NCBI RefSeq assembly: GCF_024296865.1
Contig: NZ_CP101134.1
Location: forward strand, 1,302,001-1,366,000
Direction of reading: 5' to 3'
Source: Sphingobacterium sp. LZ7M1
GTDB taxonomy: Bacteria > Bacteroidota > Bacteroidia > Sphingobacteriales > Sphingobacteriaceae
DNA length: 64,000 nucleotides
Under the pieces are notes generated by a model that searched no databases, was not told where the DNA came from, and saw nothing but the letters and a program-made list of their open reading frames with translations. Positions 8,496 through 17,038 of the stretch are shown here, one piece after another (position 1 is the stretch's first letter; each line of letters opens with the position of its first letter). The position numbers were made by a program, and so were the translations under genes.

Positions 8496-9872
8496 TTATT
8501 TCTTTTTCAGCAAGATAGTGAAATGTCTCAAGATCTCTGACTCCCACACGATTTCTAGACCTGATTTAATATCTTCTCTTCTTTCAAAGATGTTTTTTAG
8601 GGCCGCTGCGACGTAATCCAGATGTTTGTAGCTATAGGTCCTTCTTGGTATTGCCAATCGGAGTAATTCTAACTTTGGAAAACGATCCTTTCTTGTTTCC
8701 GGGTCTCGATCTGCAAGCAAGGTCCCAATTTCAACTCCGCGAACACCGGATTCCTTATAGAGCTCGATCGCTAGAGTTTGGGCAGGATATTCCTCGCGCG
8801 GTACATGGGTCAGGAAGTTTAAGGCATCCACAAATACAGCATGTCCTCCAATAGGTTTTTGGATCGGGATTCCGTATTCAATAAGTTTATTGCCTAGATA
8901 CTCTACTTGGTCGATCCTAGCTTTTAAATAGGGGAGCTCGGTCGATTCCAAAAGCCCTTGTGCCAACGCTGCCAAGTCTCTTCCTGCAAGACCTCCGTAA
9001 GTGATAAATCCTTCGTAGATAATTCCCATATTTCCACAGGCACGGTAAAGCTGTTCGTTTCGCATCCCTAAAAGCCCACCTATATTCACCAAACCATCTT
9101 TTTTGGCAGACATCGTAAATCCATCCCCATAGGAGAACATTTCTTTCACGATTTCCTTGATAGTTCTGTCTTTGAATTCAGCTTCGCGCTCCTTGATGAA
9201 ATATGCATTTTCGGCAAATCTAGCTGCATCAAAGAATACCGGGATTCCATATTGCTCAGATAGGGCCTTGACATCCTTAATGTTTTGCATAGATACCGGT
9301 TGACCCCCAGAAGAGTTACAGGTAACCGTAATCATGCAGAACGGAATGTTTTCTTTAGGATGGGCCTTATAGACTTCTTCGAGTTTTTGGAGGTCTATAT
9401 TGCCTTTGAAAGGATGTAGATTATTGATGTCAAATGCTTCATCAATGGTGCAGTCAATTGCATGAGCCTTGCGGAATTCGATATGTCCTTTAGTCGTGTC
9501 GAAATGAGAGTTTCCAGGTACCACATTGTTTTCTTTCACGAGGATGCTGAAAAGTACATTCTCGGCAGCTCTTCCTTGGTGTGTTGGCAAGAAATAGGGA
9601 AATCCAAGTGTATGCCGTACGACTTCACGGAGCTTCAGATAGGATTGAGATCCAGCGTAGCTTTCATCACCCATCATGATTTCTGCCCATTGTCGGTCAG
9701 ACATTGCTCCCGTTCCGGAGTCCGTTAATAGATCAATAAAAACACGGTCGCTTGCTAAGTTAAATAGATTGTTTCCTTCCTCTTCGATCCACTGTTCACG
9801 TTGTTCTCGGCTAGACATAAAGATTTCTTCAACCATCTTTACTTTATAGGGCTCTGCCCATGGTAGTTCCAT
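8496..9872 (-). CDS. tnaA: Tryptophanase
   Basis: PLP-dependent lyase splitting L-tryptophan into indole, pyruvate and ammonia. Length 458 fits the tryptophanase/tyrosine phenol-lyase family, with THQGRAAEN (phosphate and ring contacts) and SAKKD, whose KK pair at 257-258 contains the PLP lysine. Two residues separate the two activities: Asp125 in FDTT (Thr in tyrosine phenol-lyase) and Ile382 in VEIG (Arg in tyrosine phenol-lyase). Both point to tryptophanase. There is no visible tnaC-like leader and no adjacent tryptophan permease, so the gene appears to stand alone. Indole may act as a signal or waste product. Confidence 0.92.
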   Translation of the reverse strand: MELPWAEPYKVKMVEEIFMSSREQREQWIEEEGNNLFNLASDRVFIDLLTDSGTGAMSDRQWAEIMMGDESYAGSQSYLKLREVVRHTLGFPYFLPTHQGRAAENVLFSILVKENNVVPGNSHFDTTKGHIEFRKAHAIDCTIDEAFDINNLHPFKGNIDLQKLEEVYKAHPKENIPFCMITVTCNSSGGQPVSMQNIKDVKALSEQYGIPVFFDAARFAENAYFIKEREAEFKDRTIKEIVKEMFSYGDGFTMSAKKDGLVNIGGLLGMRNEQLYRACGNMGIIYEGFITYGGLAGRDLAALAQGLLESTELPYLKARIDQVEYLGNKLIEYGIPIQKPIGGHAVFVDALNFLTHVPREEYPAQTLAIELYKESGVRGVEIGTLLADRDPETRKDRFPKLELLRLAIPRRTYSYKHLDYVAAALKNIFERREDIKSGLEIVWESEILRHFTILLKKK

Positions 9873-10068
9873 AAAATTTATATTTGGTTCACTGTTGTTA
9901 AAGTTAAAAAATTAATCTAGGATATTTTAAGATTGCCACTCCCATGTTATGGAACAATTTTGTTATCAATGGATAAATATGAAATGGGTAGGGATTATTG
10001 TTGTTGATTTTATATAAATTAGATGGGAAATATTCGTCTCATAGACCATCACCTAAACTTTAGAAAAC

Positions 10069-11160
10069 ATGAAATCATTCTTGCTCAGTATTTTCATAAT
10101 CGTTTGTTCCGCTCCATTATTTGCGCAAAAGCCATTAAAGTTGGCGGTAGCTGGATTGAGCCATGGACATGTGGATTGGGTATTCAATCGAAAGGATAAG
10201 CAGGATATGAAGGTTGTTGGGATCTATGAAACCAATCCGGAATTGGTTGAGCGATATATCAAACGTTATAAATTGGATAGATCCTTGTTCTTTACGAATT
10301 TGGACGAGATGTTGGACAAGGTCAAACCGGATGCGGTTTCGGCTTTTGGAGAGATCTCAGAGCATATCACGGTAGTAAGGGTCTGTGCACCCAAAAAAGT
10401 CCATGTTATGGTAGAGAAGCCTTTAGCGACCAACCTTGCCGATGCCAAAGAAATTGAAACCTTGGCAAAGGATAACAATATCCATGTCCTGACCAATTTT
10501 GAAACTTCTTGGTATGAAAGTAATCAAAGGATTAAAGGTCTTTTGACTGAAGGGAAATTAGGAGAGATCAGGAAAGTCATGGTCAATGATGGTCATCAGG
10601 GACCTAAAGAGATAGGAGTAAGCAAGGAGTTCTTCGAGATATTGACTGACCCTGCGAAAAATGGGGCAGGAGCCTTGGTTGATTTTGGTTGCTATGGTGC
10701 CAACTTGATGACTTGGTTGATGAATGGCGAAAGACCTACCTCAGTGACTGCGGTAGTGCAACAGAATAAGCCCGAGATATATAGAGAGGTAGATGATGAG
10801 GCTACCATCATTCTGCAATATCCCGAAGCCCAATGTGTCATTCAAGGATCTTGGAATTGGACCTATTCACGTAAGGATATGGAGGTTTATGGAAATAAAG
10901 GCTATGCCATAGCCACCGATGCAAAAACCTTAAAAACGCGCTTGCAAGAAAATCAGCCAGAAGAGATCGTAAAATTGGATGCTAGACCAGCACCATTCAA
11001 TGACCCTTTTTCATTGCTTGCTGCGGTGGTTAATGATTCGGTTGTTTTGGATCCATTGGATCAATATGGTCTGCAAGTCAATGTAACTGCTGTGGAGATC
11101 TTGGAAGCAGCAATGAAATCTGCGAAGGAGAAACGGACCATTGTTTTAGGGGATAAATAA
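10069..11160 (+). CDS. Exported Gfo/Idh/MocA-family oxidoreductase
   Basis: 363 residues with a cleavable signal peptide ending ...PLFAQ, so periplasmic. A Rossmann domain begins at KLAVAGLSHGHVDWV, followed by the family motif VEKPLATNLADAKEIE (Glu-Lys-Pro, catalytic Lys) and the C-terminal beta-sheet domain with GGALVDFGCYGA-like sequence (residues about 205-216). Secreted members of this family in Bacteroidota often act on sugars or glycosides and carry tightly bound NAD(P). It has no enzyme neighbours on the same strand, so the substrate is unknown. Confidence 0.88.
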   Translation: MKSFLLSIFIIVCSAPLFAQKPLKLAVAGLSHGHVDWVFNRKDKQDMKVVGIYETNPELVERYIKRYKLDRSLFFTNLDEMLDKVKPDAVSAFGEISEHITVVRVCAPKKVHVMVEKPLATNLADAKEIETLAKDNNIHVLTNFETSWYESNQRIKGLLTEGKLGEIRKVMVNDGHQGPKEIGVSKEFFEILTDPAKNGAGALVDFGCYGANLMTWLMNGERPTSVTAVVQQNKPEIYREVDDEATIILQYPEAQCVIQGSWNWTYSRKDMEVYGNKGYAIATDAKTLKTRLQENQPEEIVKLDARPAPFNDPFSLLAAVVNDSVVLDPLDQYGLQVNVTAVEILEAAMKSAKEKRTIVLGDK

Positions 11161-11525
11161 GTGGGGAAGATATTGATGTTATTATTTTCAATTGCATTTG
11201 TAAACAGTTCTTTCAACTTTTCCCTTTTCCTTTCGTTTTGAGGAACGAAATATCTTCGAAGAATACATGCGTATCATTATTATTCAATGAAGATTGCATT
11301 GGCGTACAGTTCCTCTACCTTCGGTACAGAATGACAAGACCTGTTGGAGGAGAACCGTACAGATTCTTCAAAATCGTTCAGAATCACAATGTGCTAAGTG
11401 AATTTCGAACAAGGTTAATATGAAAATGTAAGATAAATCTCTAAGAGTTTCCTGTCAGGTAAATGGACAGTAAAGGTGGTCGTAATTCTTCCAACCACCT
11501 TTATAGAAATCCATTTTTTTCTTCG
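11161..11525. repeat. Spacer with repeat-family copy A (11297-11398)
   Basis: The gene-free stretch holds one copy of an intergenic element, also seen reversed at 12067-12156 and 56595-56683 and in part at 56741-56828. Shared blocks are GGCGTACAGTTCCT, a central hairpin, CCTGTTGGAGGAGAACCGTA and CGTTCAGAAT. No gene seen. Confidence 0.65.
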
Positions 11526-11750
11526 CTATGGCTGAGTTGGCTGATCTGTTGGTGTCTCATCCTTGACTTCATCCTTACCGGAAAACCACCATATTGCAGC
11601 TCCTACGAGTACGAATGCTATTTTAATTAACCATGCTGTTCCTTCTCCCCAATTGTAGATCCAAAGCAGGATGCGAGGTACTGCATTGAAGAAATTCATA
11701 ATGATGGCCAATATGCCATAAATAAATAAAATTGAACCGATATTTTTCAT
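11526..11750 (-). CDS. Small membrane protein, 74 aa
   Basis: Three hydrophobic segments (ILFIYGILAIIMNFF, then AVPRILLWIYNWG, then TAWLIKIAFVLVGAAIWWF) and a short acidic tail rich in Asp, Glu, Thr and Pro. ATG start and full stop present, codon use like its neighbours. No family recognised; a stress-induced inner-membrane protein is possible but unproven. It lies alone between two repeat-rich spacers. Confidence 0.65.
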   Translation of the reverse strand: MKNIGSILFIYGILAIIMNFFNAVPRILLWIYNWGEGTAWLIKIAFVLVGAAIWWFSGKDEVKDETPTDQPTQP

Positions 11751-12459
11751 GCTATTTTGATTTTGTTTATGATTGAAATTTGAACCTTTTAAGGCATATT
11801 AACCCGTGTGATGAAAGGTTAATCAAATGTAGGGATGTTTCAATTTTCGGAACATCCCTGAAATCAGGTATTTATCCAGTTGGGGTGGGGTCTTTCTGTT
11901 CTGTAACCTTTTCGTGTCACCCTGACCGTTTCCGGAAGGGGCTCGGAACTATACATACTACATTTGAAATGGTTTCCTCATCTTACGTTAACAGAATGAC
12001 AAACACCTCAAAAAAAATCAAAAAATAGATTCTTCGTTTCACTCTGAATCCCTCTTTAGCGCTTTTTCTTCTGAACTATTTTGAGGAATCTGTACGGTTC
12101 TCTTCCAACAGGTCCTGCCACGCTGCACCTAAGGTGCAGGAACTGTACGCCATTGAAATCCTTATTGATTTATTAAAACAAAATGACTGTTAAGTTCCGA
12201 GATGTTTCGTGCCTCAACATGTCATCAAGGCAAAAAGTGCACAAACCTTTCGCCAATGCAAACCTTTATGATTAAAACTTGATTTTCGTATTATTCTGAG
12301 ATCCTTTCTGCGTCAGGATTACTATGTGGTAGTAAGAGAAAATGCAGGAATCGTTCGCCCCCACGATCCTTATTAAGCATGTGTTATTTTGATGTTTGTC
12401 AATTATTTCTTAACTTATTTATAGACGGCTAAGGCTTAAATCTGATCCAATCGAAGTAT
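11751..12459. repeat. Repeat-dense spacer with repeat copy B (12067-12156)
   Basis: About 700 bp without a credible gene. It holds copy B (reverse orientation to copy A), whose centre CTGCACCT-A-AGGTGCAG is a perfect palindrome. Another candidate repeat lies at 11910-11945 (GTCACCCTGACC then TTTCCGGAAGGGG). Short ORFs here are interrupted and unlike proteins. Confidence 0.6.
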
Positions 12460-13002
12460 TTGGACTATTTACAGAGCATAAAAGAAAGGAGTTTGGCTTT
12501 GAGTTTAAAAATAAAAAGGATAGATAGCATTCTTGAGACTATTAAGAAAAGTGAGATAGAAATAGTGAAGGACTATTATAGCAACGTGGATATCAACAAG
12601 CCGGATCGATTCAACCGGACCTTGTTGATGAATTCTATTTTGTACGGTGAAATTGAATTAGCTAAATGGGCCATTAACCGACATGCCGATGTCAACCATC
12701 AGGATAAAAAGGGTTTAAGTGCTTTGCATATCGCAGTTGAAAGAAATCAATACCAGTTAGTTTCCTTCATGTTGCAAAAGGGGGTAGCCGTTGATCTTCA
12801 GGATCATTTTGGAAATACCGCACTTTGGCGTGCGATGATGGACAATGTTGATGTCAATATTATTTACATTTTATTCCAATATCAAGCTGACCCAGACCTT
12901 AAGAATAATTATGGGATTTCGGCACGCGATCTCCTCAGTGAAGAGAACCGGAATTGGGAAATCCTCCATAAGATTTTTAATGAAGTCAGTCCAGCTAATT
13001 AA
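12460..13002 (+). CDS. Ankyrin repeat protein
   Basis: 180 residues, cytoplasmic. Three ankyrin repeats are readable from about residue 50: FNRTLLMNSILYGEIELAKW, then GLSALHIAVERNQYQLVSFM, then GNTALWRAMMDNVDVNIIYI, each followed by the usual (A/V)DxxxQD turn. The N-terminal 45 residues are a charged helix. The frame opens only at 12433 after a stop and has no ATG, so TTG 12460 is the best start. Ankyrin domains bind other proteins; the partner is unknown. Converges with the next gene, 12 bp apart. Confidence 0.82.
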   Translation: MDYLQSIKERSLALSLKIKRIDSILETIKKSEIEIVKDYYSNVDINKPDRFNRTLLMNSILYGEIELAKWAINRHADVNHQDKKGLSALHIAVERNQYQLVSFMLQKGVAVDLQDHFGNTALWRAMMDNVDVNIIYILFQYQADPDLKNNYGISARDLLSEENRNWEILHKIFNEVSPAN

Positions 13003-13014
13003 GGATTTAAAGCG

Positions 13015-13422
13015 TTACCGATTTATAAAAAGATTACCCTTTATGTGATCATGCCATTTCTTGATCACGGCACAGGTCTCGTAAGCCTCCTGAAGGACAA
13101 ATTGTTGCAGAAGGGTTTCTAGGGTTAGGATGAATTCCTCGAGATGGATAAAATTGCCTTCTTCATCGCGATAGTCGGTAAGGATATCCAGTAGAAAACA
13201 ATGGGTTTCGAACTCACGGAACTTGTTCTGATAGTTCTGATCTGCCCTCAACCAAAGTTTTTCCAATTGAAATCCCGACTTGATGTGCATATGACAGGCG
13301 TCCTCATATTCTGACCGGTGCGTCTTGAGTTCCTTTTTCATTTTTTCGACACTGATTTGCAAATTATCATACATGGATGATAAATGAATCTGTACCTCTC
13401 GTTGTTTTGAAATAAGTGGCAT
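13015..13422 (-). CDS. Helical protein of unknown function
   Basis: 135 residues, entirely predicted helical from its charge and heptad pattern (DNLQISVEKMKKELKTHRSE, later ETLLQQFVLQEAYETCAVIK). No signal peptide. ATG start; convergent with the ankyrin gene. It might form a coiled coil. No family recognised. Confidence 0.65.
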   Translation of the reverse strand: MPLISKQREVQIHLSSMYDNLQISVEKMKKELKTHRSEYEDACHMHIKSGFQLEKLWLRADQNYQNKFREFETHCFLLDILTDYRDEEGNFIHLEEFILTLETLLQQFVLQEAYETCAVIKKWHDHIKGNLFINR

Positions 13423-13541
13423 AATGATGGAATTTGGATGCTCGCAAAATTTTCAACAAGTGTAACCCCAATTTTGTTTTAATAATTTATTGATTTATTG
13501 TGAATTAAAAAATCATCAGCTAATTACAGCAGCAAAAAGAA

Positions 13542-13549
13542 TATATTTG
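13542..13549 (+). promoter_or_regulatory. -7 box of cutC, 5 nt before the ATG
   Basis: TATATTTG fits TAnnTTTG exactly. A start site about 6 nt downstream coincides with the ATG at 13555, implying a leaderless mRNA. Confidence 0.4.
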
Positions 13550-13554
13550 GGTAT

Positions 13555-14301
13555 ATGAACGAAGCTAGGATAAATGGAATTCAATTGGAGATATGCTCCA
13601 ATTCGATATACTCGGCAAAGCAAGCCCAGGCCGGTGGTGCAAGTAGGGTAGAGCTGTGCCAAAATCTGGAAAATGGCGGTACAACGCCTTCATATGGGCA
13701 GATCAAATTGACCAGGGAGTCCCTAAAAATTGGAGTCCATGTATTGATCAGGCCGCGGTCAGGTGATTTTCTCTATACCGAGGAAGAGTTTCAGGAAATT
13801 GTTGAGGACCTCCGTTACTGTAAGGAGGTCGGTTGTGATGGGGTTGTTATCGGGATATTAAGGGCAGATGGTTCTGTAGACATGGAAAGGATGAAGGTTT
13901 TAGTGGAGGAGGCCAAACCCATGTGTGTCGTGTTCCATAGGGCTTTCGACCGTTGCAAGGATCCTAAACAAGCATTGGAAGATATCATTGCCTTGGGCTG
14001 TGACCGAATATTGACTTCTGGCCTGCAAAATACAGCATGGCAAGGACGTGACCTTTTAAAAGAGTTGATAGCACAGGCTGCCGGCCGGATAGAGATTATG
14101 CCGGGGTCGGGGGTTGATGCAGGCAATGTGAAGGAAATATTGAAATACACAAAGGCGAATAGCATACATTCTTCAGCAAAGGTCGTGGTAAGATCAAAGA
14201 TGGAATATAGATCGGACTCGGTAACAGGGATGGACGAGGATGAAATCTATAGTTCGAAAGAGAAGGTCGAGCAGATCGTAGAGCAAATAAAAAGCCTGTA
14301 G
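13555..14301 (+). CDS. cutC: CutC-family copper homeostasis protein
   Basis: 248-residue TIM-barrel protein. Family landmarks: LEICSNS at the start, AGGASRVELCQNLENGGTTPS, VHVLIRPRSGDFLY, VFHRAFD, DRILTSG and RIEIMPGSGV. CutC was named for copper sensitivity in E. coli, but its biochemical role is still unclear and the Cu(I)-binding claim is debated. It is a single-gene unit. The stop codon lies inside the stem of its own terminator. Confidence 0.93.
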   Translation: MNEARINGIQLEICSNSIYSAKQAQAGGASRVELCQNLENGGTTPSYGQIKLTRESLKIGVHVLIRPRSGDFLYTEEEFQEIVEDLRYCKEVGCDGVVIGILRADGSVDMERMKVLVEEAKPMCVVFHRAFDRCKDPKQALEDIIALGCDRILTSGLQNTAWQGRDLLKELIAQAAGRIEIMPGSGVDAGNVKEILKYTKANSIHSSAKVVVRSKMEYRSDSVTGMDEDEIYSSKEKVEQIVEQIKSL

Positions 14302-14319
14302 AATGTCTACAGGCTTTTT
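14289..14319 (+). terminator. Terminator overlapping the cutC stop codon
   Basis: AAAAAGCCTGTAG (14289-14301) and CTACAGGCTTTTT (14307-14319) pair perfectly; the stop TAG is 14299-14301. Confidence 0.9.
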
Positions 14320-14338
14320 AATATAATGTTTTCTAAAC

Positions 14339-14518
14339 TTATTTAGCGTCTGCTGAAAGTTTATCTAAGATATCATTGTTCTTAGTGATTTGGCTGTTCT
14401 TCGGCATTTTGCTTTTTGAACCTGGTTCAATATTACGGCCAAGTTTTAAAAACTGTACTTCAACGCGTGCAACAGTTTTATTTCTTCTATCTTTTCTTTT
14501 TAAACGTGTAACTCCCAT
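14339..14518 (-). CDS. Small basic protein downstream of tRNA-Cys
   Basis: 59 residues starting MGVTRLKRKDRRNKTVARVE, highly basic, with a conserved-looking core QFLKLGRNIEPGSKSK. ATG 14518 is preferred over the TTG nine bases upstream. It lies 31 bp after tRNA-Cys on the same strand and may be cotranscribed with it. Size and charge fit a nucleic-acid or ribosome-associated protein, but this is inference; no named family recognised. Confidence 0.75.
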   Translation of the reverse strand: MGVTRLKRKDRRNKTVARVEVQFLKLGRNIEPGSKSKMPKNSQITKNNDILDKLSADAK

Positions 14519-14549
14519 TGTGATCAAATATTTTTAATTGTTATTAACG

Positions 14550-14620
14550 AGGTCGGAAGCGGATTCGAACCGCTGTAGGAGGTTTTGCAGACCTCAGCCT
14601 AGCCACTCGGCCATCCGACC
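14550..14620 (-). tRNA. tRNA-Cys (GCA)
   Basis: 71-nt cloverleaf on the minus strand. Acceptor GGTCGGA pairs fully with TCCGACC; discriminator base is U, the cysteine identity element. D arm begins GGCCGAGTGGC, anticodon loop TCTGCAAA with anticodon GCA, and the T arm GCGGTTCGAATCCGC is perfect. CCA is not encoded. Confidence 0.97.
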
Positions 14621-14923
14621 CTTTTACCTTTACAGGCATGCAAAAATAGGATTAAATTTTAAAATAAAAAAACCTTTTTCGCTTTTTGTTTTTCTAATTG
14701 CTTTTAGCCCCCTTAAAGCCTTGATTTTGAATTTAATGCTTAAAAATTAGCTTTGAAGGAAATGGATGTTTCATAAATTTTTTAAAATTAATACTTTGAT
14801 TATTAATTATTTGCGCGAAATAAATTTGCTAAAATAGAGTTTGGTCTAAACTTTGCAAGACTTGGGTGTCTCTCGATAACATGTGTTAGGGGGAGCATAA
14901 CAAAAAGATAAAATAATAAGACT
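14621..14923. other. Gene-free AT-rich stretch before the barrel gene
   Basis: About 300 bp, very AT-rich. It must contain the promoters for tRNA-Cys (leftward) and the barrel gene (rightward). A box-like CTAAACTTTGC at about 14847-14857 has one base too many for the consensus. Nothing else seen. Confidence 0.4.
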
Positions 14924-15562
14924 ATGAAAAAATTATTACTTTCATTTGGTGCTGCATTTTTATTAGCAGCTGGAGCTCAAGCTCAAACTAGTTATGGTTT
15001 AAAAGCTGGTGTGAACTTAGGTAAATTCTCTAATCAATCTGATCTAGCGAAAGACTACCAATCTAATAATGTTTCATTCTATGTAACTGGTTTTGCTGAT
15101 CTACCTGTAGCTCCTCAGTTCTCCATTCAACCAGGAGTTTCCCTACAAGGAAAAGGAAATAAATACAAATTTGATGGTGATGGACTGGATGGTTCTTCAA
15201 CTACGAATTTAATGTCAGTTGAGATTCCAGTAAATGCAGTTTACTATATTCCTGCAGGTTCAGGTAATGTATTCTTAGGCGCTGGTCCTTATGTAGGATT
15301 CAACGTTTCTGGAAAAGCTAAAAACAAAGGTAATTTAGGTGATTTTGGTGCTGAAGGAGAACGTGATCTGAAATTCTCTGGTGATAACAAAGACATGAAC
15401 CTAATTGATGCTGGTGCTAACTTTATGGCTGGTTACAAATTCAACAACGGTTTATTGGTTAACGCTGGATATGGATTAGGATTAACTAATCTTAACCCTA
15501 ATTCGAATGGAGATAAATTCTCTACTCGTACATTATCATTTGGATTAGGTTTCCAATTCTAG
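14924..15562 (+). CDS. Outer membrane beta-barrel protein (PorT-like), copy 1
   Basis: 212 residues with signal peptide cut after ...AGAQA. The mature part starts QTSYGLKAGVNLGKFSNQ and ends with an aromatic residue (GLGFQF), as outer-membrane barrels do. Eight alternating strands can be traced, e.g. YFNAGYGLGL-like repeats and VEIPVNAVYYIP. The family is the outer membrane beta-barrel domain common in Bacteroidota; no transport or enzymatic function is assigned. A paralogue follows 240 bp downstream, so this is a tandem duplication. The pair have separate transcription units because a terminator lies between them. Confidence 0.9.
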   Translation: MKKLLLSFGAAFLLAAGAQAQTSYGLKAGVNLGKFSNQSDLAKDYQSNNVSFYVTGFADLPVAPQFSIQPGVSLQGKGNKYKFDGDGLDGSSTTNLMSVEIPVNAVYYIPAGSGNVFLGAGPYVGFNVSGKAKNKGNLGDFGAEGERDLKFSGDNKDMNLIDAGANFMAGYKFNNGLLVNAGYGLGLTNLNPNSNGDKFSTRTLSFGLGFQF

Positions 15563-15604
15563 TCGAAATTGAAAAGGCTTAACAGCCTTAGTGAATAAAT
15601 TATT

Positions 15605-15632
15605 GGGCAGTCCTGTTGGGCTGCCTTTTTTT
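15605..15632 (+). terminator. Terminator after barrel gene 1
   Basis: GGCAG (15606-15610) and CTGCC (15621-15625) close a small stem, followed directly by seven T. Confidence 0.75.
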
Positions 15633-15801
15633 GTTGTATCATTTGGGTTGATATTTAATTTAAAATGGAGCCTATTATTTTGCTTTAAATTCTTATATGA
15701 AGAAAATAATGTAATTGTGAAATAATGTTAATTAACTAAACGATAACAATTAACTTGGTCGATGCTGTTTAGTTTTGATTCATAAACTAAAAATATTAAG
15801 T

Positions 15802-16437
15802 ATGAAAACATTTTTATCCTTACTTGGCATCGCTGGATTGTCAATCTGTGCAGCAAATGCCCAAACTTCCTATGGCCTTAAGGCCGGAATGAACCTTGGG
15901 AAAATCACGAGCTATGATTCCCAAAAATTTAATCCTTCCTATTTTGTGACAGGTTTCGCAGATATACCGTTATCTGGTAGATTTTCTATCCAACCCGGGA
16001 TTTCCCTACAAAGCAAAGGGACTAAATTTGTAGACGCCATTCCCAATTGGGATCAAACCGCAACTGACCTCAATACCTCTAGTCTCAATGTGATGTCGAT
16101 CGAAATCCCAGTCAATGCAGTTTATTACATTCCTGTTGGGACTGGCGATGTTTTCCTTTCTGCAGGTCCTTATTTAGGCTATAACCTCAGTGGAAAATTG
16201 AAAAATTCAACGCGTAATTTAAAGACGGCCAGTTCACGGGATGTAGAGTTCAGCGGAAATAATAAAATGATGAATCGTTGGGACGCTGGGGTAAATTTTG
16301 CAGTAGGGTATAAGCTTTCCAATGGATTCTTGATCCAAGCTGGCTATGGCTTAGGTTTAAGCAACCTGAATGCAGCAAGTAAATCCAAAGATTTCTCAAG
16401 CAGAACGTTGAACTTTGGTGTAGGATTTCAGTTTTAG
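15802..16437 (+). CDS. Outer membrane beta-barrel protein (PorT-like), copy 2
   Basis: 211 residues, paralogue of the preceding protein: same signal-peptide end, same QTSYGLKAGMNLGKI start, same VEIPVNAVYYIP-type strand (here SIEIPVNAVYYIPVG) and GVGFQF end. ATG 15802 is chosen because it begins the signal peptide; the earlier frame start would add nine polar residues. Copy 2 has a longer loop around residues 70-85 and uses more G/C-rich codons than copy 1, so the duplication is not recent. Role unknown. Confidence 0.9.
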   Translation: MKTFLSLLGIAGLSICAANAQTSYGLKAGMNLGKITSYDSQKFNPSYFVTGFADIPLSGRFSIQPGISLQSKGTKFVDAIPNWDQTATDLNTSSLNVMSIEIPVNAVYYIPVGTGDVFLSAGPYLGYNLSGKLKNSTRNLKTASSRDVEFSGNNKMMNRWDAGVNFAVGYKLSNGFLIQAGYGLGLSNLNAASKSKDFSSRTLNFGVGFQF

Positions 16438-16450
16438 CGTTGATAGTATT

Positions 16451-16593
16451 GAGATGTGAGATATGAGATTTGAGATATTAAGGGGAACAAAGTACAGCTT
16501 AAGAGCAATGGGTTGGTTTTATGCTATTATCCAGATTGGAGTCTAAAAATTCTTTCAAATTTCTCATGTCTCATTTCTCATATCTCAAATCTT
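16451..16593. repeat. Inverted GAGATATGAGAT-type repeat pair
   Basis: 16451-16480 holds tandem GAGATNTGAGATATGAGAT-like heptads; 16562-16593 holds the complementary series (CTCATGTCTCATTTCTCAT and on). The arms lie about 80 bp apart, as in a small non-autonomous mobile element or a long cruciform. Confidence 0.65.
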
Positions 16594-16603
16594 GAAAAAA
16601 ACA

Positions 16604-16627
16604 AAAGCCCATTTTTCAATGGGCTTT
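16604..16627. terminator. Bidirectional terminator between barrel gene 2 and rpsJ
   Basis: AAAGCCCATT (16604-16613) pairs perfectly with AATGGGCTTT (16618-16627); A-rich before and T-rich after, so it can end the str operon on the minus strand as well. Confidence 0.9.
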
Positions 16628-16651
16628 CTTGTTTTTTTCAAAAGAAATCTA

Positions 16652-16957
16652 TCACACTTTGATTTCAACTTCAACACCTGAAGGTAATTCTAATTTCATC
16701 AACGCATCAACTGTTTTTGAGTTAGATGAGTAGATGTCTAACAATCTCTTGTAAGAACACAATTGGAATTGCTCACGTGCTTTTTTGTTAACGTGTGGAG
16801 AACGTAAAACGGTATAGATTTTTTTCTCAGTAGGCAATGGAATAGGACCACTAACAACTGCACCTGTAGGTTTTACTGTTTTTACGATTTTCTCAGCTGA
16901 CTTGTCAACCAAGTTGTAATCGTATGATTTCAATTTGATTCTGATTCTTTGGCTCAT
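16652..16957 (-). CDS. rpsJ: 30S ribosomal protein S10
   Basis: 101 residues, full length. Family sequence is unmistakable: [29 protein letters not shown], and [11 protein letters not shown]. It is the last gene of the rpsL-rpsG-fusA-rpsJ operon and is followed by a terminator rather than rplC, so the S10 operon proper must start elsewhere. tuf is not in this cluster. S10 also takes part in transcription antitermination with NusB. Confidence 0.98.
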   Translation of the reverse strand: MSQRIRIKLKSYDYNLVDKSAEKIVKTVKPTGAVVSGPIPLPTEKKIYTVLRSPHVNKKAREQFQLCSYKRLLDIYSSNSKTVDALMKLELPSGVEVEIKV

Positions 16958-16982
16958 TATATGAATTTGTTTTTAAGATGAC

Positions 16983-17010
16983 CCCTGGTTAGAGCTATTT
17001 GCAACCAGGG
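16983..17010 (-). promoter_or_regulatory. Hairpin between fusA and rpsJ
   Basis: CCCTGGTT (16983-16990) pairs with AACCAGGG (17003-17010) over a 12-nt loop. On the coding strand no T-tract follows, so it is more likely an RNA processing or translational element than a terminator. Confidence 0.55.
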
Positions 17011-17038
17011 ATCGGTTTGTTTTTATTCGTATGAATTA

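Noticed and set aside
8496..9872. Tyrosine phenol-lyase as the identity of the tryptophanase
   Set aside because: The residues that distinguish tyrosine phenol-lyase (Thr and Arg) are Asp125 and Ile382 here.
11238..11423. Short open frame in the spacer after the oxidoreductase
   Set aside because: Lies within the intergenic repeat copy A and is not protein-like.
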